A program made the translations under genes and the position numbers. Shown in pieces: positions 1-7,246 of a stretch of 9,383 nt of DNA (the first letter of the stretch is position 1; each line of letters starts with the position of its first letter). The DNA is taken from assembly GCA_913041775.1 (NCBI GenBank), contig CAJWJW010000042.1, positions 1 through 9,383 of the forward strand. The letters are read 5' to 3'. Under the pieces are notes generated by a model. The model did not search any database. It was not told where the DNA came from and saw only the letters and a list, made by a program, of their open reading frames with translations. The stretch is from an uncultured Flavobacteriales bacterium (GTDB lineage: Bacteria; Bacteroidota; Bacteroidia; Flavobacteriales; UBA7430).

Positions 1-4
1 CAAC

Positions 5-1219
5 TTATTTTTTTATCCCACAAAAATCTAAAACGATTTTATCAGCTGGAATAGTTAGGTTTTTAAACTCATCGTGTGCGACTAAAAAGACAATAATATC
101 TGCTTTTTCTACCGCTTCTTTATAGTCGGTCAACCTAAATACAGTGTGCGTATCTATATTTGGCTCTACTATATAGTAGGCTTCATTATTGGCGTTTTGA
201 AGTACTTTTTGTGCTATGTATTTTGCAGGAGATTCTCTTAAATCGTCGATGTTCGGTTTAAAAGCCAAGCCCATCATTGCAATGCTTGGTTTTCGTCCTT
301 CTTTTAGTTGAAACTCCAATTTTGCATTTTGTACTTTCTCTGCACACCAAAAAGACTTGTAGTTATTTACCTCTCTAGCTGTTCCAATAATTTTTGTTTC
401 CATTGGGTAGTCCGAAACAATAAAGTAAGGATCTACTGCAATACAATGTCCGCCTACACCACAACCAGGTTGTAGTATGTTTACTCTAGGGTGTTTATTT
501 GCAAGAGCTATTAAATCCCACACATCAATATCGGCCTTGTCGCAAATTATAGATAGTTCGTTTGCAAAAGCAATTTGTACATCTCTAGAAGAGTTTTCTA
601 CCAGCTTACACATCTCTGCTGTAGGTGCATTGGTTTTGTGTAATTCTCCTTTAACGTGTTTACTGTAAAAATCAATGGCTTTTTGCGTAGAAGCTTCATC
701 TACCCCACCAATTACTCGGTCGTTGTGCACCAGTTCGTGCATTACGTTTCCGGGCAATACACGTTCTGGGCAATACGCTATGTATAATTTTCCTTCTAAC
801 TCAGGGCGTTCTCCATATATCAAACGCATCATCTTTTCCGTAGTTCCTACAGGAGAGGTAGATTCAATGATGTATAAATCTCCTTCTTTTAATAATGGAA
901 GAACTCCTCTAGTAGCAGCCTGAACAAAAGAGATGTCAGGCTCGTTTTTTCCTTTAAAAGGTGTTGGCACTACAATGAGGTAATTGTTTGCTTCTACTGG
1001 CTTGGTAGAAGCCTTTAAGAAACCTTTTTTTACGGCTTCTGCAACTGCAAGATCTAGCGATGGCTCTACAATGTGTATTTTACCTGCGTTTATAGTTTCT
1101 ACTACGCTAGGGTTAATATCCACACCATGAACTTGTACACCACCTTGAGCAATTAGGGCCGCTGTAGGCAATCCTATATACCCCAATCCAATCATTACAA
1201 CTTCTGCTTTATTAGTCAT
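5..1219 (-). CDS. wecC: UDP-N-acetyl-D-mannosamine dehydrogenase
   Basis: This cytoplasmic enzyme oxidises UDP-ManNAc to UDP-ManNAcA with NAD+, supplying an acidic sugar for surface polysaccharide. The 404 residues match the usual family length. Visible are the N-terminal Rossmann motif GLGYIGLP (11-18), the ESTSPVGTTE segment (119-128), the central helix with AEMCKLVENSSRD (201-213, with K205 and N209 expected in the active site), the catalytic cysteine C259 in GVGGHCIAVDP (254-264), and the C-terminal substrate motif LAFKPNIDDLRESPA (318-332). The GVGGHCIAVDP and FKPNIDDLRESP wording is that of WecC rather than UDP-glucose dehydrogenase. The start codon follows the wecB stop after a single base (TAAGATG), which suggests translational coupling. 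No terminator is visible in the 4 bases left, so the operon probably continues off the left edge. Complete gene; the exact epimer handled is inferred from the motifs and the wecB neighbour. Confidence 0.95.
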   Translation of the reverse strand: MTNKAEVVMIGLGYIGLPTAALIAQGGVQVHGVDINPSVVETINAGKIHIVEPSLDLAVAEAVKKGFLKASTKPVEANNYLIVVPTPFKGKNEPDISFVQAATRGVLPLLKEGDLYIIESTSPVGTTEKMMRLIYGERPELEGKLYIAYCPERVLPGNVMHELVHNDRVIGGVDEASTQKAIDFYSKHVKGELHKTNAPTAEMCKLVENSSRDVQIAFANELSIICDKADIDVWDLIALANKHPRVNILQPGCGVGGHCIAVDPYFIVSDYPMETKIIGTAREVNNYKSFWCAEKVQNAKLEFQLKEGRKPSIAMMGLAFKPNIDDLRESPAKYIAQKVLQNANNEAYYIVEPNIDTHTVFRLTDYKEAVEKADIIVFLVAHDEFKNLTIPADKIVLDFCGIKK

Positions 1220-1220
1220 C

Positions 1221-2339
1221 TTATATATTTTGAATAAATTCTACAATTCTATTACTAGCCTTTCCATCTCCGTAAGGATTATGAAGTGTGCTCATAGCAG
1301 CATAACGAGCTTTGTCGGTTAATAGGCTATTGGCTTCTTTTACAATCTTAGCTTTGTTTGTACCTACTAAAATTACCGTTCCAGCTTCTACAGCTTCAGG
1401 TCTTTCTGTGGTATCGCGCATTACTAACACGGGCTTACCTAAAGAAGGAGCTTCTTCTTGTACGCCACCACTATCGGTAATAATTAACTCCGCTTGATTC
1501 ATTAACCACACAAAAGCTGGGTAAGCCAATGGGTCTATAAGATGAATGTTTTCTTGGCTTCCTAAAATCTCGTAAACGGGTTTTTGAACGTTCGGGTTTA
1601 GGTGTACTGGATAAATAATTTGTACGTCTTTATGCGTTTCTGAAATCTCTCTCAAAGCCTCACAAATATTTATCATTCCTTGTCCGTGGTTCTCTCTTCT
1701 ATGTCCGGTAACAAGTATGAGTTTTTTTGAAGTATTTACTAGTTTTTTAAGACTTTCGATTTCTTCATTCTCCAATGTCCCTACTCTTTCTACTGAATCT
1801 AATAAAGCATCGATAACTGTATTTCCTGTAATCAGGATGTTCTCTTCGCTTACGTTTTCGTTGCGTAAATTCTGTGCAGAGGTAGTAGTAGGAGCAAAGT
1901 GATAATCGGCTACAGATCCTGTAACGCATCTATTGATCTCTTCTGGAAAAGGAGCTCTTTTATCAAAAGTTCTTAATCCTGCTTCTACATGACATACTTT
2001 TGCACCTGAATAAAATGCAGCTAAACTCGATGACATAGTCGTGGTTGTATCGCCATGAACATATACGAAATCGGGCTGAAATTCTTCTAAAATTGGTTTT
2101 AAACCTGTGATTATATCCGCCGTTAAGCCGTATAAATTTTGGTTGGGCTTCATTAAATCCAAGTCATAGTCTGGTATAATATCGAAAAAAGATAAAACTT
2201 GGTCTAGCATTTCTCTGTGTTGTGCTGTAACACAAACTCTAGTTTCGAAAGCATCGTTTGCCAAAAAGGCTTTTACCAAAGGAGCCATTTTTATTGCCTC
2301 TGGACGTGTTCCGAATATAATTAAGTTCTTTTTTTTCAA
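1221..2339 (-). CDS. wecB: UDP-N-acetylglucosamine 2-epimerase (non-hydrolysing)
   Basis: This cytoplasmic enzyme interconverts UDP-GlcNAc and UDP-ManNAc, the step directly before WecC. The 372 residues match the family (about 375). The fold is the GT-B type. Visible landmarks are the N-terminal FGTRPEAIKMAPLV (9-22), VHGDTTTTMSSSLAAF (94-109, with D97), the HVEAGLRT loop (117-124, with E119), FPEEINR (131-137, with E133), TGHRREN (211-217, with H213), and the nucleotide-binding TDSGGVQEEAPSLGKPVL (288-305). D97, E119, E133 and H213 correspond to the acidic and histidine catalytic residues of the E. coli enzyme, so it should be active. The start at 2339 puts the first beta strand right after MKKKN, as in relatives. 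It is first in a two-gene unit with wecC and has its own upstream region between a terminator and the start codon. Confidence 0.96.
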   Translation of the reverse strand: MKKKNLIIFGTRPEAIKMAPLVKAFLANDAFETRVCVTAQHREMLDQVLSFFDIIPDYDLDLMKPNQNLYGLTADIITGLKPILEEFQPDFVYVHGDTTTTMSSSLAAFYSGAKVCHVEAGLRTFDKRAPFPEEINRCVTGSVADYHFAPTTTSAQNLRNENVSEENILITGNTVIDALLDSVERVGTLENEEIESLKKLVNTSKKLILVTGHRRENHGQGMINICEALREISETHKDVQIIYPVHLNPNVQKPVYEILGSQENIHLIDPLAYPAFVWLMNQAELIITDSGGVQEEAPSLGKPVLVMRDTTERPEAVEAGTVILVGTNKAKIVKEANSLLTDKARYAAMSTLHNPYGDGKASNRIVEFIQNI

Positions 2340-2450
2340 AAGTATTTTCTTTCAGGGATGATGAGTGGTTCTACTTAAGCTTCTTTCTAGTTAAAACAGA
2401 AAGATTAAATTTTGTGTAGAAATTACAGAATTACTTTCGTAAATCTTTTC

Positions 2451-2458
2451 CAAATATA
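2451..2458 (-). promoter_or_regulatory. Candidate -7 box for wecB-wecC
   Basis: Read on the minus strand this is TATATTTG, a perfect match to the Bacteroidota -7 consensus TAnnTTTG. It lies about 110 bases upstream of the wecB start and just downstream of the terminator of the preceding gene, where a promoter is expected. The nearest TTG that could act as the -33 element is 25 bases upstream, inside the terminator T-tract, which is longer than the usual spacing. The -7 match is seen; promoter activity is inferred. Confidence 0.45.
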
Positions 2459-2489
2459 CTGAAATCTCGAATACTTTTAAAAACAAAAA

Positions 2490-2512
2490 AAAGTCAGCGT
2501 TAAGCTGACTTT
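2490..2512 (-). terminator. Rho-independent terminator of the giant surface protein gene
   Basis: A perfect 9-bp stem (AAAGTCAGC paired with GCTGACTTT) with a 5-base loop, TTAAC on the minus strand, is followed in the minus-strand transcript by a run of T interrupted by one G. It begins 20 bases after the stop codon at 2533, as expected for a factor-independent terminator. It separates the giant gene from wecB-wecC, so the two are probably transcribed independently. Confidence 0.9.
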
Positions 2513-2532
2513 CTTAGATGTTTACTTGGTGC

Positions 2533-5500
2533 TTATTGTACCAATAATCGTTTGGTATAAACAGAATTACTTGTTTGTAGTTTAATTATATAAGCCCCTA
2601 CCGAGTAGTTTTTAACATTTAAATTAATACTGTTTTCTCCTTTATTATACTCCTGTGTATCTAGGTTAAATAGTAGATCTCCGAGTATATTAAATACTTG
2701 AATTTCTACTTTTGAACTTTCTGTAAGTTCAAAGCTTAATGCTGCTGAGTGTGAAGCAGGATTAGGAGTAATTTTAAATTCCATTTTACTAAACTCCGAA
2801 TTAGTATTTTCTACATAAGCTACTTGAATGCTGTTTTGTTCAAATAAACCAGTTGAAGACTCCCATCTGGTGTTTAGTCCAATTTCTGCCCCTTTATCTA
2901 CAGACCAGTATTTTAGAGATAAGGCTTCATTTTTCAATAATCCATCTTGTTCTTTAGAATAGTCATCGTTTCCATAAACAGGAATTACAATGGTTTCGTC
3001 TTGGTACATAAAAGCACCAACCAACCTATTTGAGTTTGAATAAAGAGCAATTTCATCTCCAAAATCCAACAGGCCTTCTAATTGATTCCCCTCTATAACT
3101 AAAGACATGTTAGATCCTGTATTTATTGGTATTTTATAGTGCTGTAAATTGTTTTCTACAACTGCAATTTCAAGTCTATAAGATTGACTGTTATCTATGT
3201 ATTGTAGTTGTTGTGCAGCCAATACTTTTACTTGATATGCTTGTCCAGCTACCATGTCTCCAATACCGTTAAAGCCATATTCTGGTAAATAGGCCATTCC
3301 ACTATTGTCTTTTACAATCACCAATTCTTGAATACCTTCGAATACAGCAATTACATCTGCTGGCTCTGTACGTAGGTAAGCAACTAAGTTCCATCCATTA
3401 ACCAAGTCAATAGGATTCTCCTCTGGCGTTAAATAATCTCCTTCAATTGTAAGGTTATTAACGTTGATTAATTTTGCTTGATACCCTTGTCCTGGTAAAA
3501 GATCGCCTACACCATTGAAGTTATATTCAGGTAAATAGGCAAGCCCTAAGTAGTTTTTTACAATCACTACATCCTCTACGAAAGCAGCGAATAATTCTTC
3601 TACGTCCATTACTTCCGCAACCATATAGGTAGAGAATAAATTCCAACCTTCAACTAGTTGTAGTTCTTGTTCTCCTATTATTGGTTGTGCAGTTAATGTT
3701 AATATAGTAGAAATACCATTGGTGGTGTATAGCTCCTGATTTGGCATGCTTGTATCGTAGCTAGCGTCCATAGTATAAGTAGTATTTGCTGATGCATCCC
3801 AGACTAACCATTCGAATTCTTGGTTGGCGTTAAATCCATCTTGAATTTCTGTAGTAGTATCGTCTCCTTGCGCAGGGATAACCGTAGTTCCACCATCCCA
3901 AACAGTATAACCTGCACAAACAAGTTCTCCGTTTAATGGGTAGAATACCCCAATCCAGTCACCAGCTTCTAAGCTAGCTCCATCAAGCTCTACAAGCATA
4001 TTTTCTGCCAAGACTAAAGTATGGTTAGAACCAGTATTTGGTGAGTCCCAGTTTGGTGTAGTCCCTGTTTCGTACTCACATGTACCATCATCCGAGTCTG
4101 CAAACACATCGTAGTTTAATGCTTCTGGATCTGTACAACCACCACAAGCCATTTCTGTACAAGACCAAATTCCATTTTCGTTTGGATTAAATCCTGCTTC
4201 ACAGTAGCACATATTACATCCTTGTTCTATGCTAGAGCCAAAGTCGTATAATTCACCTTCTAGTTCACAGCCGTATTCCTCTTCACAAGGCATCATGGTA
4301 CACATCCAGAAACCTTCTGCGTTTGGATTAAATCCAGGCATACAAGTACACGTATTACATTCTTGGTCTATAACAGAACTAAATTCGTACCATTGGTCGC
4401 CCTCGGTACATCCGTATTCTTGTGGCTCTATACTAATACAATCGCCGTTTACACATACGTAACCATCGGCACAATCAATTAAATCGCAAAGGTCTTCTGT
4501 TCCACAGTTTTCTATATCGGCACATTCCCATGTAGGTATAACTGTTGCGTCACCAATTTCTGGACAATAGCATGTTTCACAATCGCTTGTTAGAGTGCTA
4601 CCCATAGGATAAACAACGCCATTTGCATAACAACCAATTCCACCCCATATTGGTTCGTAGGTAAAGCTAATTGGATAAGCACAAGCGGCATTTTGGTTTA
4701 ATTGAGACACGTAGTAAGTTCCTTCTACAAATACTGCAGCATTTCCTCCACCGGTTAAGGTATAGGAATTGGTGGTACTTTCTCCAGCACCTAACCAATA
4801 AGCATTTTCGAATAAAGGCTCTATGGAAACGTAATTGTTTGCTGTTTCTAAACTAAATACTGGGTAATTTATATCGTTTGTACTGTTGTTGTAAATGGTA
4901 ATGTTTAATTGAACTTCTCCATTATCTAAGTACATTGTTTCTGTTTCTACTTCTAGTAATTCGCAGAATGAAGTTGGCAAACATTCTCCTTCATAGAAAT
5001 CTAAACCTTCACATTCGGCAAAGCATCCGTTAGAATAAGTAATTCCTTCGGAACCACAAACTGGGTTGTAGTTTTGTGGGCATATACAAGTGGTGTCAGG
5101 CACCGTATTACATTCTCCCATTTCGTATTCTAAGTCTAGACATTCTGCAAAGCAGCTATAAGAATAGGTTTCACCATTTTCACCACAAACAGGATCCCAA
5201 ACATCTAGCGGGCATTCACAGTCTTCACAATCTTCAATTTCTTCGCAGAACCATTCTCCACCTTCTAGTGGAGACGTTGCTATACTAGGCATACAAAAAC
5301 AAGTTTCGCATTCCCCATCTAAAACAGATCCGATAGGATAAACTTCTCCGTTGTCAGAAGTACATCCCATTAAATCAATTTCTGGAAAGCATTCTCCATT
5401 TTCGCAATAGAAACCAGGCTCACAATCCATTTGGGAGCAATCTCCACAATCTGCAATTTCAATACAGTTCCACGAAGGAGTTGGAGCAGGAAATACTGTT

Positions 5501-7170
5501 AGTATACTGGCTTCGCACAAACAAGTTTCGCATTCACCTTCCAAAACAGATCCAATAAGATAAAGCTCGCCGTTGTCTGCAGTACAGCCCATAAGGTCTG
5601 TTTCTGGATAACATTCTCCATTTTCGCAATAGAAACCAGGTTCACAATCTATTTGAGCGCAACCTCCACAGTCTGCTATTTCTTCGCAAACCCAATACGG
5701 GTTGTTGGCAATAATTCCTTGGTCTACACATTGGCAGATTTCGCATTCACCTTCCATAAATGCTCCTAGCGGATAAAAATCTCCTGTATTTGTTGAGCAA
5801 CCTAGAGTGTCGGTAAGTGGAACGCAGAACATTTGAGCTCCACCGTTATATTCCCATTCGTTTATAATTAAGGCCTGACAAGCACAAAGCTCTCCATTTA
5901 CGGTCATGGTTTCGCCTAATTGTAAGGTTTCTCCATAATAAGAACATGAGGTAGAATTTGGATCTAGTTCGCAAGATTCATCATCAATATTGGCTTCTGG
6001 ATTGTAGTTTATTGCTTGTGGGTTTGTGCAACCAAAAATTTCTTCCTCGCATATAGGACAACATTGTCCATCTATATAAATAGGGTCCTCGCAGGGTGGC
6101 ATAGCACAACCTGCAATCGCACATAATATCTCTCCATTAAAACACGAACAGAAGGTACAGTCGTCTATATTCCATGAACTTCCTTCGTTGTAGAAAATCC
6201 CAACCGAATCGTTACAACCTGTAGCGTTATTTCCTTGAGGGTCGAAAACAAACGAAATATCTTGTGCGCAATTGGTAGTTCCACTAAGTACCAATACGGC
6301 TTCAAAAGGTTCTATATAAGGCATCATGCTCATGCAAGAGTAGTTAAAGTACATATCTACTATATCTCCTGAAGCCCAAGTATCGAAAGTAAATTGATCA
6401 TTACTCGCGCAAGTATTGGCTAAAATTACAGAAGCCATTGTGGTAGAAAGATCATTTCCTCCATTTTGAACTTGTAAATGGAGCATCATTCCTGCAAAAC
6501 CAACAATGTATTCTTGTTCTATAATGTCAAAATCACCTAAACAAGGTCTAATTTCTTCACATTCTCCTTCGTAAAGTATATCTACATCTTCGCATCCTGC
6601 CTCACAAGAGTTCCCGTAGGTTTGTCCATCTTCTCCACATACGGGGTCGTAAAGTGCGACGCAAATACATTCGTTATTTTCTATTACTGTAATAATAATT
6701 TCTTGTGAACTAGAGACTGTTTCCGTCCATGAATTTATCTGATTCACAACAATAACATTAATTCCCAAATCGTTTAGGGTAGGAGTCCCTTCAATAGTAA
6801 TGGTGAACGTTCCTGTAATCGAGTTTTCATCCCAATCGGTACTAATTGTTGCGACAGCCCATTCTGGAGTTTCGCTAACTTCCCAATAAGGACCATCTGA
6901 TGCTATGCTGTTAGCGCCTAAAGTTTGAAAGTATGTAAAAAGCTCACCAACATTAGCTGTAAAACTCATAACCTGACCCTCACAAGCACCTTCAAATACA
7001 ATGTCAGCATTCTCACATGTTGCGAAACAAAAATTCGCGTAGGTACTGCCATCAGAAGCACAAACAGGATCGTACTCTTCTGAGCACATACAGTCAGAAG
7101 TATTTTGAGCGTTTACTTGACTAAGGCTTAAAGAAAATAAGCAGATGAATAGAATGTATAGATTTTTCAT
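2533..7170 (-). CDS. Giant Cys-rich T9SS-secreted surface protein with Kazal and VWC modules
   Basis: A 1545-aa exported protein. An upstream in-frame ATG (7218) would add 16 residues and bury the signal peptide, so the start at 7170 is preferred: MKNLYILFIC, a hydrophobic stretch, and cleavage after VNA (21). Order: Kazal 1 (27-63); beta-rich region (64-167); Kazal 2 (168-204); beta-rich region (205-318); VWC module (319-374, ending CCPIC); GCTNPQAINYN module (380-400); VWC-like Cys repeats (457-653); Kazal 3 and 4 (651-687, 695-730); beta-rich region (731-845); Cys repeats (846-1011); GCTDPEALNY module (1011-1031); domain A (1040-1135); two GWN repeats (1170-1250, 1254-1330); a diverged A copy (1347-1430); T9SS sorting domain (about 1464-1545). 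About 97 mature cysteines, probably disulfide-bonded, all lie before residue 1086. Residues 22-1204 have no lysine and one arginine (R208). Expected on the cell surface or released. Binding, adhesion or protease inhibition are possible; no catalytic domain is recognised. Confidence 0.93.
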   Translation of the reverse strand: MKNLYILFICLFSLSLSQVNAQNTSDCMCSEEYDPVCASDGSTYANFCFATCENADIVFEGACEGQVMSFTANVGELFTYFQTLGANSIASDGPYWEVSETPEWAVATISTDWDENSITGTFTITIEGTPTLNDLGINVIVVNQINSWTETVSSSQEIIITVIENNECICVALYDPVCGEDGQTYGNSCEAGCEDVDILYEGECEEIRPCLGDFDIIEQEYIVGFAGMMLHLQVQNGGNDLSTTMASVILANTCASNDQFTFDTWASGDIVDMYFNYSCMSMMPYIEPFEAVLVLSGTTNCAQDISFVFDPQGNNATGCNDSVGIFYNEGSSWNIDDCTFCSCFNGEILCAIAGCAMPPCEDPIYIDGQCCPICEEEIFGCTNPQAINYNPEANIDDESCELDPNSTSCSYYGETLQLGETMTVNGELCACQALIINEWEYNGGAQMFCVPLTDTLGCSTNTGDFYPLGAFMEGECEICQCVDQGIIANNPYWVCEEIADCGGCAQIDCEPGFYCENGECYPETDLMGCTADNGELYLIGSVLEGECETCLCEASILTVFPAPTPSWNCIEIADCGDCSQMDCEPGFYCENGECFPEIDLMGCTSDNGEVYPIGSVLDGECETCFCMPSIATSPLEGGEWFCEEIEDCEDCECPLDVWDPVCGENGETYSYSCFAECLDLEYEMGECNTVPDTTCICPQNYNPVCGSEGITYSNGCFAECEGLDFYEGECLPTSFCELLEVETETMYLDNGEVQLNITIYNNSTNDINYPVFSLETANNYVSIEPLFENAYWLGAGESTTNSYTLTGGGNAAVFVEGTYYVSQLNQNAACAYPISFTYEPIWGGIGCYANGVVYPMGSTLTSDCETCYCPEIGDATVIPTWECADIENCGTEDLCDLIDCADGYVCVNGDCISIEPQEYGCTEGDQWYEFSSVIDQECNTCTCMPGFNPNAEGFWMCTMMPCEEEYGCELEGELYDFGSSIEQGCNMCYCEAGFNPNENGIWSCTEMACGGCTDPEALNYDVFADSDDGTCEYETGTTPNWDSPNTGSNHTLVLAENMLVELDGASLEAGDWIGVFYPLNGELVCAGYTVWDGGTTVIPAQGDDTTTEIQDGFNANQEFEWLVWDASANTTYTMDASYDTSMPNQELYTTNGISTILTLTAQPIIGEQELQLVEGWNLFSTYMVAEVMDVEELFAAFVEDVVIVKNYLGLAYLPEYNFNGVGDLLPGQGYQAKLINVNNLTIEGDYLTPEENPIDLVNGWNLVAYLRTEPADVIAVFEGIQELVIVKDNSGMAYLPEYGFNGIGDMVAGQAYQVKVLAAQQLQYIDNSQSYRLEIAVVENNLQHYKIPINTGSNMSLVIEGNQLEGLLDFGDEIALYSNSNRLVGAFMYQDETIVIPVYGNDDYSKEQDGLLKNEALSLKYWSVDKGAEIGLNTRWESSTGLFEQNSIQVAYVENTNSEFSKMEFKITPNPASHSAALSFELTESSKVEIQVFNILGDLLFNLDTQEYNKGENSINLNVKNYSVGAYIIKLQTSNSVYTKRLLVQ
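2536..2781 (-). other. T9SS type A C-terminal sorting domain (coding segment)
   Basis: The last about 82 residues of the giant protein (1464-1545) have the usual form of the Por secretion tail: an opening FKITPNPAS with the PNP motif, alternating beta strands (VEIQVFNILGDLL), a GENSINLNV strand, and the closing SVGAYIIKLQTSNSVYTKRL. In Bacteroidota such tails direct a protein across the outer membrane by the type IX machinery and are then removed, often with attachment of the protein to surface polysaccharide. The motif is seen; the secretion route follows from the family. Confidence 0.92.
2881..4053 (-). repeat. Nested A-B-B'-A' domain duplication in the giant protein
   Basis: Two domain types are duplicated in a nested order. 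The outer pair A (residues 1040-1135) and A' (1347-1430) share an NTGSN opening, a GDWIGVFY or GDEIALYS strand, an IPxxGxDD segment followed by QDGF or QDGL, and a closing W-x-V-D-like strand. The inner pair B (1170-1250) and B' (1254-1330) repeats with a period of about 82 residues: LVxGWNL, a DV-containing helix, VIVK, an AYLPEYxFNGxGD core, and GQxYQxK. B and B' are much more alike than A and A'. Similar modules occur near the tails of other Bacteroidota T9SS proteins; their function is not known to me. Confidence 0.8.
4138..4635 (-). repeat. VWC-like Cys repeats 4 to 6 in the giant protein
   Basis: Three units starting at residues 846, 920 and 967 have the form GC, then a Y or F and a G or S spaced as in the other units, then C-x2-C-x-C, a W-x-C and a late C. 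Units 5 and 6 are the most alike, sharing GFNPN followed by a W-x-C-T segment, with a period of 47 residues. The spacing resembles the first half of a von Willebrand factor type C module. Unit 4 carries an extra C-x-x-G-x-x-C-x-NG-x-C tail (900-911), as do units 1 and 2. Confidence 0.75.
4981..5220 (-). other. Kazal modules 3 and 4 (coding segment)
   Basis: Two adjacent Kazal-like modules cover residues 651-687 and 695-730. Both have the DPVCG or NPVCG core, ten residues to the fourth cysteine through a G-E-x-Y or G-I-T-Y stretch, then C-FAE-C, and a GEC end. Module 3 has eight residues between its second and third cysteines where the other three modules have seven. By the family rule that P1 is the second residue after the second cysteine, P1 would be L655 (less certain because of the insertion) and Q699. 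Confidence 0.85.
5212..5802 (-). repeat. Tandem VWC-like Cys repeats 1 to 3 in the giant protein
   Basis: Three consecutive units begin at residues 457, 528 and 602. Each has GCT-x-DNGE or a variant, a Y-x-x-G motif, GECETC-x-C, and then C-x-E-I-x-D-C. Units 1 and 2 end with the same DCEPGFYCENGEC segment and a DLM linker. Units 2 and 3 are 74 residues apart. At the DNA level, 5390-5418 and 5612-5640 are an exact 29-base match 222 bases apart, within longer well-conserved stretches. This points to recent tandem duplication or conversion. Confidence 0.85.
6049..6216 (-). other. von Willebrand factor type C module (coding segment)
   Basis: Residues 319-374 show the complete VWC (chordin-like) signature: a leading cysteine, a W, C-x2-C-x-C (338-343), C350, C355, C360, and the diagnostic closing CCPIC (370-374). 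Ten cysteines are present, the full number for the family. VWC modules are best known from animal extracellular proteins, where they bind other proteins; in a bacterium the ligand cannot be inferred. Confidence 0.85.
6559..6669 (-). other. Kazal module 2 (coding segment)
   Basis: Residues 168-204 form a C-x-C-type Kazal-like module with the spacing C-x-C-x7-C-x10-C-x3-C-x10-C and the core YDPVCGEDGQTYGNSC. The predicted P1 residue is A172. It sits between two beta-rich regions rather than next to another Kazal module. Confidence 0.87.
6982..7092 (-). other. Kazal module 1 (coding segment)
   Basis: Residues 27-63, just after the predicted signal-peptide cleavage site, show C-x-C-x7-C-x10-C-x3-C-x10-C with the core YDPVCASDGSTYANFC. 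The predicted P1 residue is E31. The short C-x-C start resembles invertebrate Kazal inhibitors such as rhodniin. Confidence 0.87.
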
Positions 7171-7246
7171 AGCACAGTTTATTTCGAAAAGAAAATGAGC
7201 AATAATTATTCCAAACAAGATGAAAACAGAACCTTAACAATAGAGC

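Noticed and set aside
477..923. Plus-strand open frames of 63 and 82 codons inside wecC
   Set aside because: They lie antisense to a gene with clear catalytic motifs and show no recognisable domain or start context; they are shadows.
4229..5288. Plus-strand open frames of 61 to 77 codons inside the giant gene
   Set aside because: They arise as the antisense of Cys-rich repeats and have no family features.
4138..5802. Regular DNA repeats that might suggest a CRISPR array
   Set aside because: The repeats are in frame within one coding sequence, with codon-multiple spacing and conserved cysteines; they are protein repeats.
7171..7218. Upstream start adding 16 residues to the giant protein
   Set aside because: It would place a hydrophobic stretch and a cysteine before MKNLYILFIC and spoil a textbook signal peptide.
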